Positions 36,002-44,017 of a DNA stretch of 64,000 nt are shown in pieces. Location: positions 1,364,001-1,428,000 of the forward strand of contig NZ_CP087138.1 of NCBI RefSeq assembly GCF_021650705.1, given 5' to 3'. Source of the DNA: Pseudomonas sp. KNUC1026 (lineage in GTDB: Bacteria; Pseudomonadota; Gammaproteobacteria; Pseudomonadales; Pseudomonadaceae). Below the pieces are notes generated by a model. That model was not told the origin of the DNA. It searched no databases and was given only the letters and a program-made list of their open reading frames with translations. The position numbers and the translations under genes were made by a program. Each line of letters begins with the position of its first letter. Position 1 is the first letter of the stretch.

Positions 36002-36186
36002 GGGGGCATGCCTCCTCGCGTTGCGGTTAACGTAACGTCATAGCCAAGTTAGGCCGCGCCATGCCCGCCAGGGTTCAACCGGCAAGCCCACTATTGATTC
36101 CATGGGCTTGAGCCACTTCGCCATCAGGCGCAAAATGCCCTCTCTTCGGGGCCCGAGCGCCCACCTGCCACGTTTAAGGAAACCTG

Positions 36187-36717
36187 ATGACTCGTCTTCG
36201 TGCCCTCTGCACTGCAGCTGTTCTGGTTTGCGCCAGCGGTTCGGCTTTCGCTGACCAGGCCAGCCACAACGCCGCCGCCGAGAAATTCCTGATGATGGCC
36301 CACGCCGACAAGCTGGGCACGCCGGTCTACATGCAGGTGCAGGAGATGTTCGCCCAGCGCTTCGCCCAGGCCCAGGCGCCTGCCGAGAAGCGCGCGCTGC
36401 TCGACACCTACACCGCCAAGGCCAACGCTGCGCTGGATTCGGCCATCGGCTGGAACAAGCTCAAGCCGGACATGATCAAGCTTTACACCGACAACTTCAC
36501 CGAGGCCGAACTCAAGGACCTGGTCAAGTTCTACCAGTCGCCTCTGGGCCAGAAAGTGCTGCAGAAAATGCCGCAGGTTACCCAGCAATCGGCTGAGCTG
36601 ACCCAGCAGAAGCTGCAGCCTGCCGTGCCGGTGGTGAACAAGCTGCTGGCCGACATGACCAACGAAATCGCCCCGGCCAAGGCGCCGGCCGATGCCAAGG
36701 CGCCTGCCAAGAAGTAA
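36187..36717 (+). CDS. DUF2059 domain exported protein
   Basis: The protein has 176 residues and a cleavable signal peptide (MTRLRALCTAAVLVCASGSAFA). The mature part is helical, with VQEMFAQRFAQAQAPAEKRAL and FTEAELKDLVKFYQSPLGQKVLQKMP, the core of DUF2059. The C-terminus is an Ala/Pro/Lys-rich repeat tail (PAKAPADAKAPAKK). The function is unknown. AAGGAAACC precedes the ATG. A REP-like palindrome starts 21 bases after the stop. Confidence 0.85.
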   Translation: MTRLRALCTAAVLVCASGSAFADQASHNAAAEKFLMMAHADKLGTPVYMQVQEMFAQRFAQAQAPAEKRALLDTYTAKANAALDSAIGWNKLKPDMIKLYTDNFTEAELKDLVKFYQSPLGQKVLQKMPQVTQQSAELTQQKLQPAVPVVNKLLADMTNEIAPAKAPADAKAPAKK

Positions 36718-36738
36718 TCAGCTGCCGCTGATTTCAGT

Positions 36739-36807
36739 GTCGCGCGGCGCAGCCGCCCTCCACAATTCCGGATCGGAAGACGTGGCAGGGCGGCTGCGCC
36801 GCGCGAC
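36739..36807. repeat. Long perfect palindrome (REP-like variant)
   Basis: Two perfect 21-base arms at 36739-36759 and 36787-36807 have the core GTCGCGCGGCGCAGCCGCCC and flank a 27-base centre. The layout is like the other palindromes here but the core differs (GCGCAGCCGCCC in place of CTAGCCGGCC), so it is a variant subfamily. It lies between the DUF2059 gene and bolA. Confidence 0.7.
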
Positions 36808-36840
36808 GATTGCATCCACCGAACGTCGAGGTCCGGTTTC

Positions 36841-37136
36841 ATGACCATGCAAACCCGCATCGAAAGCACCCTGGGCCTGCTCCAGCCCACCCACTTGCAG
36901 GTGCTCGATGAGAGCCACATGCACAGCCGTGGCCAGCAGACCCACTACAAGGCTGTGGTGGTCAGCGAGCGCTTCGCCGGGCTCAACAGCGTCAAGCGCC
37001 ATCAGTTGGTGTACGGCACGCTGGGCGAACTGATGGGTGAGTTTCACGCCCTGGCGCTGCACACCTACACCCCGAGGAGTGGGCGCAGGTGGGCAGCGCG
37101 CCGGCATCGCCGGTGTGTGCCGGCGGGCATCAGTAA
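36841..37136 (+). CDS. bolA: BolA-family protein, frame break near the 3' end
   Basis: This is a small BolA/IbaG-fold protein of 98 residues after repair. The conserved core is LQVLDESHMHSRG...THYKAVVVSERFAG and VKRHQLVYGTLGELM, with the family His in ALALHTYTP. One C is missing from the run at 37070-37073, so HTYTP should continue EEWAQVGSAPASPVCAGGH, ending at TAA 37134-37136. BolA proteins bind monothiol glutaredoxins and Fe-S clusters and affect cell shape and stress responses. It ends tail-to-tail with galM, six bases apart. Confidence 0.88.
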
Positions 37137-37142
37137 AGCGGC

Positions 37143-38294
37143 TTACATCGCACTGAACTTGAACACCGTGTCCTGCTTGTAAACCTGCCCCGGGTCCAGC
37201 CGCGTGCTCGGAAAGTTCTTCTGGTTCGGCGAGTCCGGATAATGCTGCGTCTCCAGCGTGAATGCCCCCCAATGCGGGTACACCTGCCCGCCCTTGCCCT
37301 TGATCGAGCCGGTCAGGAAGTTGCCGGTGTACAGCTGCACCCCCGGTTCACTGGTGAACATCTGCAGGCGCCGGCCTGATGCGGGGTCGGTGACTTCCGC
37401 CGCCAGCTTGTGTACGTCGCCTGCGGTGTCCAGCACCCAGTTGAAGTCAAACCCGCCTTGCTTGGGCTCGGCGAATTTCAACTGAGGGTGGTTTTCCCGA
37501 ATGTGCTTGCCGAATGCCGTGGGCTGGGTGAAGTCCATGGGCGTGCCGGCGACTTTCGCCAACTCGCCCGTAGGGATGAGCGTTGCGTTGATCGGCGTGT
37601 AGCGGCTGGCGTTGAGCTGTGCCACCTGGTTGAGCACATCGCCATTGCCGGCGCCGGCCAGGTTGAAGTAGCTGTGGTTGGTGAGGTTGAGCACCGTGGG
37701 CTTGTCGGTGTGGGCCTGGTACTGGATGCGCAGCTCGTTCTGTTCATTGAGGCTGTAGGTCACCTCTACGTCCATGTTGCCGGGGAAGCCCATTTCACCG
37801 TCCACCGACCGGTAACTCAGCGTCACGCCCACCCAGCCGGGGCCTTGCGCGGGCTTGGCGCTCCATAGCTGATGGTCGAAGCCCATGGGCCCGCCGTGCA
37901 AGGCATTGGGGCCGTCATTGAGCGGTACCTGGTAGGTTTTGCCGTCGAGGCTGAACTTGCCGCCAGCCAGGCGGTTGCCGAAGCGGCCGATGGTGGCGCC
38001 GAAATGCACGTCGCCGTTTTCCTGATAGCTCTGCGCGTCATCGAAGCCCAGCACCACATCGGCCAGCTGGCCGTTGCGGTCGGGCACTTTCAGCGCCTGC
38101 AACACCGCACCGTAGGTGATGACAGTGGCCTGCATGCCGTGGCTGTTGCGCAGGTCGTAACGCTCCACGGCGCTGCCGTCCTTGAGCGTGCCGAAGGCAC
38201 TGTGCTGGCTGCTGAGCGCAGCCTGGGCCGAGCCTGCAAGGCCGGTAAGCGCGGTGGCCATCAACAGCCCACCCAAGCGAGAGATGTGATGCAT
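37143..38294 (-). CDS. galM: Exported aldose 1-epimerase (galactose mutarotase)
   Basis: The protein has 383 residues and a signal peptide (LLMATALTGLAGSAQA), so it acts in the periplasm. It interconverts alpha and beta anomers of aldoses. Visible motifs are NDGPNALHGGPMGFDHQLW (catalytic His region), LTNHSYFNLAG (second His) and a late GNFLTGSIKGKGGQVYPHWG plus LETQHYPDSPNQ. It diverges from araFGH across a 269-base region, so anomer conversion outside the inner membrane may feed the arabinose importer. The frame is intact. Confidence 0.92.
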   Translation of the reverse strand: MHHISRLGGLLMATALTGLAGSAQAALSSQHSAFGTLKDGSAVERYDLRNSHGMQATVITYGAVLQALKVPDRNGQLADVVLGFDDAQSYQENGDVHFGATIGRFGNRLAGGKFSLDGKTYQVPLNDGPNALHGGPMGFDHQLWSAKPAQGPGWVGVTLSYRSVDGEMGFPGNMDVEVTYSLNEQNELRIQYQAHTDKPTVLNLTNHSYFNLAGAGNGDVLNQVAQLNASRYTPINATLIPTGELAKVAGTPMDFTQPTAFGKHIRENHPQLKFAEPKQGGFDFNWVLDTAGDVHKLAAEVTDPASGRRLQMFTSEPGVQLYTGNFLTGSIKGKGGQVYPHWGAFTLETQHYPDSPNQKNFPSTRLDPGQVYKQDTVFKFSAM

Positions 38295-38343
38295 CCCGGT
38301 ACCTCCTGATTGTTGTTGTAATGAGGCTGCGGGGGAGGGTAAG

Positions 38344-38388
38344 CGTTCATATAGTCATACATGAAACGTTTTTGAATCGCTATGAACG
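38344..38388. promoter_or_regulatory. Repeated ATGAA(A)CG elements between galM and araFGH
   Basis: Three copies of one element lie here: CGTTCATA (38344-38351, inverted), ATGAAACG (38361-38368) and TATGAACG (38381-38388). The two direct copies are about 20 bases apart, close to the 21-base spacing AraC-type regulators use for direct half-sites. The site lies 50 bases upstream of galM and about 175 upstream of araF. I infer an arabinose-regulator binding region. The regulator itself is not encoded next to it. Confidence 0.4.
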
Positions 38389-38563
38389 GCATTTTTCCCC
38401 GCTTGCCGTCTAAACAGTAATACTATTTAATGGATTTTGCATGTCGCGCTGTGTCGATGCAGCCGCCGCCTGCCGGGTGACAATTCGTTACCTACAGTGG
38501 CGCCACGCTCTGCTATCACTCATGGCGCGACAACAGGCTTCTAACAAAAACAAGGAGTGAGCC

Positions 38564-39568
38564 ATGTTTCCAACCCGAGGGTTACGTACCCTGTGCGCGG
38601 CCGCCTGCACCGCCGCAACCCTGTGCGCGTCGTCCCTGGCGCTGGCTGCAGACCCGGTAAAAATCGGCTTTCTGGTCAAGCAACCGGAGGAGCCGTGGTT
38701 TCAGACCGAATGGGCCTTCGCCGAAAAAGCCGCCAAAGACAAGAACTTCACCCTGCTCAAGATCGCCGTGCCGGACGGCGAAGAAACCCTCGCCGCCATC
38801 GACAGCCTGGCCGCCAACGGCGCCAAGGGCTTCGTCATCTGCCCGCCAGATGTGTCGCTGGGCCCCAGCATCGTGGCCAAGGCAAAGATGGCCGACATGA
38901 AGGTGATGGCGGTGGATGACCGCTTCGTCGATGCCAATGGCAAGTTCATGGAAGACGTGCCGTACCTCGGCATGGCCGCCTTCGAAGTCGGCCAGAAGCA
39001 GGGCAGCGCCATGGCCGATGAAGCGAAAAAACGCGGCTGGCAGTGGGCCAACACCTACGCGGTGATCAACACCTTCGACGAACTCGACACCGGCAAGAAG
39101 CGCACCGATGGCTCCGTAGACGCCCTGAAGAAAGCCGGGATGCCGGCTGACCACATCGTCTTCGCCCCGCAGAAAACCCTCGACGTGCCCGGTGGCATGG
39201 ACGCCGCCAATGCCGCGCTGGTGAAACTGCCCAGTGGTGCCAAGCACCTGCTGATCGGCGGCATGAACGACAACACCGTACTCGGCGGCGTACGCGCCAC
39301 CGAAACTGCAGGCTTCAAGGCCGCGGACGTGATCGGCATCGGCATCAATGGCACCGACGCCAAGGAAGAGCTGAAAAAAGCCGACAGCGGCTTCTACGGC
39401 TCGCTGCTGCCCAGCCCGCACATCGAGGGCTACAAGACCGCCGAGATGATGTACGAGTGGGTCACTACCGGCAAAGAGCCGCCCAAGTACACCGCGATGG
39501 ATGAAGTGACGCTGATCACTCGGCAGAACTTCAAGCAGGAACTGGAAAAGATCGGCCTCTGGAACTGA
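38564..39568 (+). CDS. araF: L-arabinose ABC transporter, periplasmic binding protein
   Basis: This is the sugar-binding protein of a high-affinity arabinose importer. It has 334 residues with a signal peptide ending SSLALA before the mature ADPVKIGFLVKQPEEPWFQTE. Other AraF blocks are VPDGEETLAAIDSLAANGAKGF, VMAVDDRFVDANG, AVINTFDELDTGKKRTDG and HLLIGGMNDNTVLGGVRATE. AAGGAG lies seven bases before ATG. It is the first gene of araFGH; a stem-loop between araF and araG probably keeps binding-protein mRNA more abundant than the rest. Confidence 0.94.
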   Translation: MFPTRGLRTLCAAACTAATLCASSLALAADPVKIGFLVKQPEEPWFQTEWAFAEKAAKDKNFTLLKIAVPDGEETLAAIDSLAANGAKGFVICPPDVSLGPSIVAKAKMADMKVMAVDDRFVDANGKFMEDVPYLGMAAFEVGQKQGSAMADEAKKRGWQWANTYAVINTFDELDTGKKRTDGSVDALKKAGMPADHIVFAPQKTLDVPGGMDAANAALVKLPSGAKHLLIGGMNDNTVLGGVRATETAGFKAADVIGIGINGTDAKEELKKADSGFYGSLLPSPHIEGYKTAEMMYEWVTTGKEPPKYTAMDEVTLITRQNFKQELEKIGLWN

Positions 39569-39582
39569 CAGCCCGCGCCGCC

Positions 39583-39602
39583 CGCCCGGCAGCCGCCGGG
39601 CG
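39583..39602 (+). terminator. Stem-loop between araF and araG
   Basis: CGCCCGGC (39583-39590) pairs with GCCGGGCG (39595-39602) around a four-base AGCC loop. No T-run follows, so it is more likely an mRNA-stabilising or partial-termination structure than a full terminator. Such hairpins behind binding-protein genes are common in ABC importer operons. Confidence 0.5.
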
Positions 39603-39628
39603 CGGTGGCCCGGCTTGGGAGCCTCACC

Positions 39629-41136
39629 ATGCATCAATCCTCCAGCGCAGCACTGCGGTTCGACGGGATCGGCAAGCAGTTCCCCGGCGTGCGCGCCCTC
39701 TCGGGCATCAGTTTCGAAGCCCGCCCCGGCCAGGTGCACGCCCTGATGGGCGAAAACGGCGCCGGCAAGTCCACTTTGCTCAAGATCCTGGGCGGCGCCT
39801 ATGTGCCCAGTGACGGCCGCCTGCTGCTAGGCGAGCAGCCGCTGGCGTTCAAGAGCGCTGCTGACAGCATCGCCCGCGGCATCGCGGTGATTCACCAGGA
39901 GTTGCACCTTGTGCCGGAAATGACCGTGGCCGAGAACCTGTTGCTCGGCCACCTGCCCAACCGCTTCGGCCTGGTCGACCGCCGTGCGCTTCGCCGCCGC
40001 GCCAGCGAGCTGCTCAAGGGCCTGGCCGAAGAGATCGACCCGGGCATGCGCCTGGGGGCTTTGTCGCTGGGCCAGCGGCAACTGGTGGAAATCGCCAAGG
40101 CGCTGTCGCGCGACGCCCAGGTGATCGCCTTCGATGAGCCCACCAGCAGCCTGTCGGCGCGGGAGATCGACCGCCTGATGGAGATCATCGCCCGCCTGCG
40201 TGACGAGGGCCGGGTGGTGCTGTACGTGTCGCACCGCATGGAAGAGATCTTCCGCATCTGCGACGCCGTTACGGTGTTCAAGGACGGGCGCTTCGTGCGC
40301 ACCTTCGAGGACATGAGCCAACTGACCCAGGACGAGCTGGTCACCAGCATGGTCGGGCGTGATATCGAGGACATCTACGACTATCGCCCGCGCACCCACG
40401 GTGAAGTCGCCCTGGCGGTGGACGGGCTGACCGGCCCGGGGTGAGGGAGCCTGTCAGCTTCAGCGTGCGCCATGGCGAGATGCTCGGCTTCTTCGGGCTG
40501 GTCGGTGCCGGCCGCACCGAATTGCTGCGCCTGCTCAGCGGCCTCGAACGCCACAGCACCGGGCACATCAGCCTCGATGGCAAGCCGTTGCACCTGCGCA
40601 CCCCGCGCGATGCCATAGACGCCGGCATCCTGCTGTGCCCGGAGGACCGCAAGAAGGAAGGTATCGTGCCGTTGGGGTCGGTGGCCGAGAACATCAATAT
40701 CGGCGCTCGCCCGGCCCATGCGCGGTTCGGCTGCCTGCTGCGCAGGCCCTGGGAGCGCAGCAATGCCGAGAAGCAGATTCGCGCGCTGAACGTGAAAACG
40801 CCGTCGGCCGACCAGGCGATCCTTTATCTCTCAGGCGGCAACCAGCAAAAGGCCATTCTCGGCCGCTGGCTGTCGTTGCCGATGAAAGTACTGCTGCTCG
40901 ACGAGCCGACTCGCGGCATCGATATCGGCGCCAAGTCCGAGATCTACCAGATCATCCACAACCTCGCCGCCGATGGCGTGGCGGTGATCGTGGTGTCCAG
41001 CGACCTGATGGAAGTGATCGGCATCAGCGACCGCATCCTGGTGATGAGCGAAGGCGCCCTCACCGGTGAGGTGATGCGCGCTGAAGCTGAAGAACCGCGC
41101 CTGCTGCAGCTGGCGCTGCCGCGAGCCCGCCAATAA
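39629..41136 (+). CDS. araG: L-arabinose ABC transporter, ATP-binding protein, frame break
   Basis: This double-NBD sugar ABC ATPase is 502 residues after repair. NBD1 has Walker A GENGAGKST, signature LSLGQRQLVEIAKAL and Walker B VIAFDEPTSSL. NBD2 has the degenerate Walker A GLVGAGRTE, signature LSGGNQQKAILGRWL and VLLLDEPTRGIDIG, as in E. coli AraG. One G is missing at 40438-40441, so LTGPG should continue VREPVSFSVRHGEMLG; as sequenced the frame stops between the two NBDs. ATG 39629 is preferred over an upstream GTG (39605), with GGGAG seven bases before it. Confidence 0.9.
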
Positions 41137-41152
41137 GAACAATGAGGTGAAC

Positions 41153-42127
41153 ATGGCTACCGTACCGCATCAAAAAAACCTGGGCCTGGGCGGGCATCGC
41201 TTCGACCTGCGCCGCTTTCTCGACGACTGGGCCATGCTGCTGGTGGCTGTGGTGGTGTTCGCAGCCTCCGCGCTGCTGATCGACAACTTCCTCTCGCCGC
41301 TGAACATGCGCGGGCTGGGGCTGGCGATCTCCACCGTCGGCATTGCCGCCTGCACGATGTTGTTCTGCCTGGCGTCGGGGCATTTCGACCTGTCGGTCGG
41401 CTCGGTGATCGCCTGCGCCGGCGTCATCGCGGCGGTGGTGATGCGCGACACCGGCAGTGTGGGCCTGGGCGTGTGCGCGGCACTGGGGATGGGCCTGCTG
41501 GTGGGGCTGATCAACGGCATCGTGATCGCCAAGTTGCGCATCAATGCGCTGATTACAACGCTTGCGACCATGCAGATCGTGCGCGGGCTGGCGTATATCT
41601 TCTCCAGCGGCAAGGCCGTGGGTGTGGGCCAGGAAGGCTTCTTCGTGTTCGGCAACGGCCAGCTTGGCGGGGTGCCGGTGCCGATCCTGATCACCGTAGC
41701 CTGCTTTGCCTTTTTCGGCTGGTTGCTTAACTACACCACCTATGGGCGCAACACCATGGCCATCGGTGGCAACCAGGAAGCGGCACGGCTGGCCGGGGTG
41801 CGGGTGGACCGCACCAAGATCGTGATCTTTGCGGTGCACGGGCTGATCGGTGCGCTGGCCGGCGTGGTACTGGCCTCGCGCATGACCAGCGGCCAGCCGA
41901 TGGTAGGGCAGGGCTTCGAGTTGACGGTCATCAGCGCGTGCGTGCTGGGCGGCGTGTCGCTGGCGGGCGGCATCGGCATGATGCGCCACGTGATTGCGGG
42001 GGTGCTGATCCTGGCGATCATCGAGAACGCGATGAACCTGAAGAACATCGACACCTTCTATCAGTACGTGATCCGCGGGACCATCCTGCTGCTGGCTGTG
42101 ATCATCGATCGCCTGAAGCAGCGTTGA
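41153..42127 (+). CDS. araH: L-arabinose ABC transporter permease
   Basis: This inner-membrane permease has 324 residues and about nine to ten hydrophobic helices. It contains the permease signature [22 protein letters not shown] and [20 protein letters not shown]. An N-terminal cytoplasmic stretch ([21 protein letters not shown]) precedes the first helix. GAGGTG lies before ATG 41153. It is the last gene of araFGH and is followed by a good intrinsic terminator. No arabinose catabolic enzyme gene follows. Confidence 0.93.
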   Translation: MATVPHQKNLGLGGHRFDLRRFLDDWAMLLVAVVVFAASALLIDNFLSPLNMRGLGLAISTVGIAACTMLFCLASGHFDLSVGSVIACAGVIAAVVMRDTGSVGLGVCAALGMGLLVGLINGIVIAKLRINALITTLATMQIVRGLAYIFSSGKAVGVGQEGFFVFGNGQLGGVPVPILITVACFAFFGWLLNYTTYGRNTMAIGGNQEAARLAGVRVDRTKIVIFAVHGLIGALAGVVLASRMTSGQPMVGQGFELTVISACVLGGVSLAGGIGMMRHVIAGVLILAIIENAMNLKNIDTFYQYVIRGTILLLAVIIDRLKQR

Positions 42128-42149
42128 TCTGGGGCAATACACCGGCGGG

Positions 42150-42181
42150 CGGGCGTTCTGGTAGAATGCGCGCCCGTTTTT
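42150..42181 (+). terminator. Intrinsic terminator after araH
   Basis: CGGGCG (42150-42155) pairs with CGCCCG (42171-42176) around a 15-base loop, followed by five T's (42177-42181). It lies 23 bases after the araH stop. The loop also contains TAGAAT, a possible -10 box for the next gene, so this spot may both end araFGH and start trhO. Confidence 0.65.
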
Positions 42182-42197
42182 GTATTGAAGAAGGCTG

Positions 42198-42267
42198 CGT
42201 CGCCCGGCTAGCCGGCCTCCCACAGGTGTCCAATCTTCACTGTGGGAGGCCGGCTAGCCGGGCGACG
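42198..42267. repeat. REP-like palindrome upstream of trhO
   Basis: Two perfect 27-base arms at 42198-42224 and 42241-42267 share the core GTCGCCCGGCTAGCCGGCC and flank a 16-base centre. It is the longest and cleanest of the four palindromes here. It shares the GCCGGCCTCCCACA core with the 96-206 element. It sits in the probable 5' leader of trhO, about 50 bases before the ATG. Confidence 0.8.
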
Positions 42268-42318
42268 TACCTACCACCCCGGTTCGCCCCTTACGAGGGC
42301 AGCCACTGGAGATCGAAG

Positions 42319-43253
42319 ATGTCCCAACCCATCGTCGTGGCGGCGCTGTACAAGTTCGTCACCCTCGAAGACTTCACCGAGCTGCGCCAGCCGCTGCTCG
42401 ACGCCATGCTCGCCAACGGCGTCAAAGGCACCTTGCTGCTGGCCCACGAAGGTATCAACGGCACTGTCTCGGCCACCCGTGAAGGCATCGACGGCCTGCT
42501 CGCCTGGCTGCGCCAGGACCCACGCCTGGCCGATGTCGACCACAAGGAGAGCTACTGCGACGAGCAGCCGTTCTACCGCACCAAGGTCAAGCTCAAGAAA
42601 GAGATCGTGACCCTGGGCGTGCCTGGCGTCGACCCGAATCTCAAGGTCGGCACCTACGTCGAGCCCAAGGACTGGAACGCACTGATCAGCGACCCCGAAG
42701 TGCTGCTGATCGACACGCGCAACGACTACGAGGTGTCCATCGGCACCTTCGAGGGCGCCATCGACCCCAAGACCACCACCTTCCGCGAATTTCCCGACTA
42801 CATCCGCGCGAATTTCGACCCGGCCAGGCACAAGAAGGTCGCCATGTTCTGCACCGGCGGCATTCGCTGCGAGAAGGCCTCCAGCTACATGCTGGGCGAG
42901 GGTTTCGAAGAGGTCTACCACCTCAAGGGCGGCATCCTCAAATACCTGGAAGAAGTGCCCAGGAGCAGACGATGTGGCAAGGCGACTGCTTCGTCTTCGA
43001 CAACCGTGTGACCGTGCGCCACGACCTGTCCGAAGGTGAGTACGACCAGTGCCACGCCTGCCGTGCACCCATCAACGCCGAAGACCGCGCGTCGGAGCAC
43101 TACACCCCAGGAGTGAGCTGCCCGCATTGCTGGGATAGCCTGCCCGAGAAAACCCGCCACGCTGCGCTCGAGCGGCAAAAGCAGATCGACCTGGCCAAGG
43201 CTCGCAACCAGCCCCACCCGATTGGCTACAACTACCGCAAAGCCGAGGCCTGA
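42319..43253 (+). CDS. trhO: tRNA uridine(34) hydroxylase TrhO (rhodanese/UPF0176), frame break
   Basis: It makes 5-hydroxyuridine at tRNA position 34 using oxygen. Repaired length is 311 residues. The N-terminal acylphosphatase-like domain ([33 protein letters not shown]) is followed by a rhodanese domain with [19 protein letters not shown] and the Cys loop [15 protein letters not shown]. The C-terminal zinc-like part has [12 protein letters not shown] and GVSCPHCWD. One C is missing at 42958-42960, so LEEVP should continue [15 protein letters not shown]. It is followed three bases later by the DsbA-like gene. Confidence 0.9.
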
Positions 43254-43256
43254 GCC

Positions 43257-43880
43257 ATGCGCCGCCTGCTCTATGTGATGGACCCGATGTGCTCCTGGTG
43301 CTGGGGTTTTGCGCCGGTGGCGCAGGCGCTGTTCGAGCAGGCCGCCAATGCAGGCGTGGCCGTGCAACTGGTGATGGGCGGCCTGCGAGCGGGAGGCGCG
43401 GGGCTCGATGACACCACTCGTGACTACATCCTCCAGCACTGGCACGCCGTGCAGGCCGCTACCGGCCAGCCGTTTCGTTTCGAAGGCGCCCTGGCCGAAG
43501 GCTTCGTCTATGACACCGAGCCGGCCTGCCGGGCCGTGGTGACGGTGCGTGCGCTGGCAGAAGACCTGGCCTGGCCGATGGCCCGCCGTATCCAGCAGGC
43601 GTTCTACGCCGAGGGCCAGGACGTTACGCATGCATCGGTGCTGGTAGCGCTGGCCGAGGAGGTCGGTGTGCCGCGTATCGAGTTCGCCGACGCCTTCGAC
43701 GCTCAGGCCCAGGTGGACGCCACGGCGGCGGATGTCGCCTGGGCGCGTGACCTCGGCATTGCCGGTTTCCCGACACTGCTGGCCCAGCACGGCACACCGC
43801 TGGCCTTGCTGACCAACGGTTACCAGCCCTTGGAAGCCCTGAAACCGCTGCTTGCGGCGTGGCTGATGCACAACGCTTGA
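43257..43880 (+). CDS. DsbA-family thioredoxin-fold protein (CSWC active site)
   Basis: The protein has 207 residues and no signal peptide, so it is probably cytoplasmic, unlike periplasmic DsbA. The N-terminal active site is MDPMCSWCWGF, a CxxC redox pair. The cis-Pro loop is visible as LGIAGFPTLL. This is the group of DsbA-like oxidoreductases related to FrnE/HCCA isomerase proteins. Its start lies three bases after the trhO stop, so the two are probably cotranscribed. The target is unknown. Confidence 0.87.
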   Translation: MRRLLYVMDPMCSWCWGFAPVAQALFEQAANAGVAVQLVMGGLRAGGAGLDDTTRDYILQHWHAVQAATGQPFRFEGALAEGFVYDTEPACRAVVTVRALAEDLAWPMARRIQQAFYAEGQDVTHASVLVALAEEVGVPRIEFADAFDAQAQVDATAADVAWARDLGIAGFPTLLAQHGTPLALLTNGYQPLEALKPLLAAWLMHNA

Positions 43881-44017
43881 CAGCGGTCAACTCCCTGAAA
43901 AATCCCTCACCGGGTACTGGCTCTCTGCTAGTCTGCTGAGAATGCGCCGCAAGCGTGGGTTTGCTGCTGTCTGTTGCGCCGCGCCAAGGCGCCATACTCT
44001 CTACGGCAAGGGGCCTG

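Noticed and set aside
40438..40444. A natural split of araG into two separate NBD genes, with an ATG-like overlap
   Set aside because: The overlap arises only because one G is missing. The second part would start with GTG inside a conserved linker and would lack a ribosome site. AraG is a single 500-residue protein in this family.
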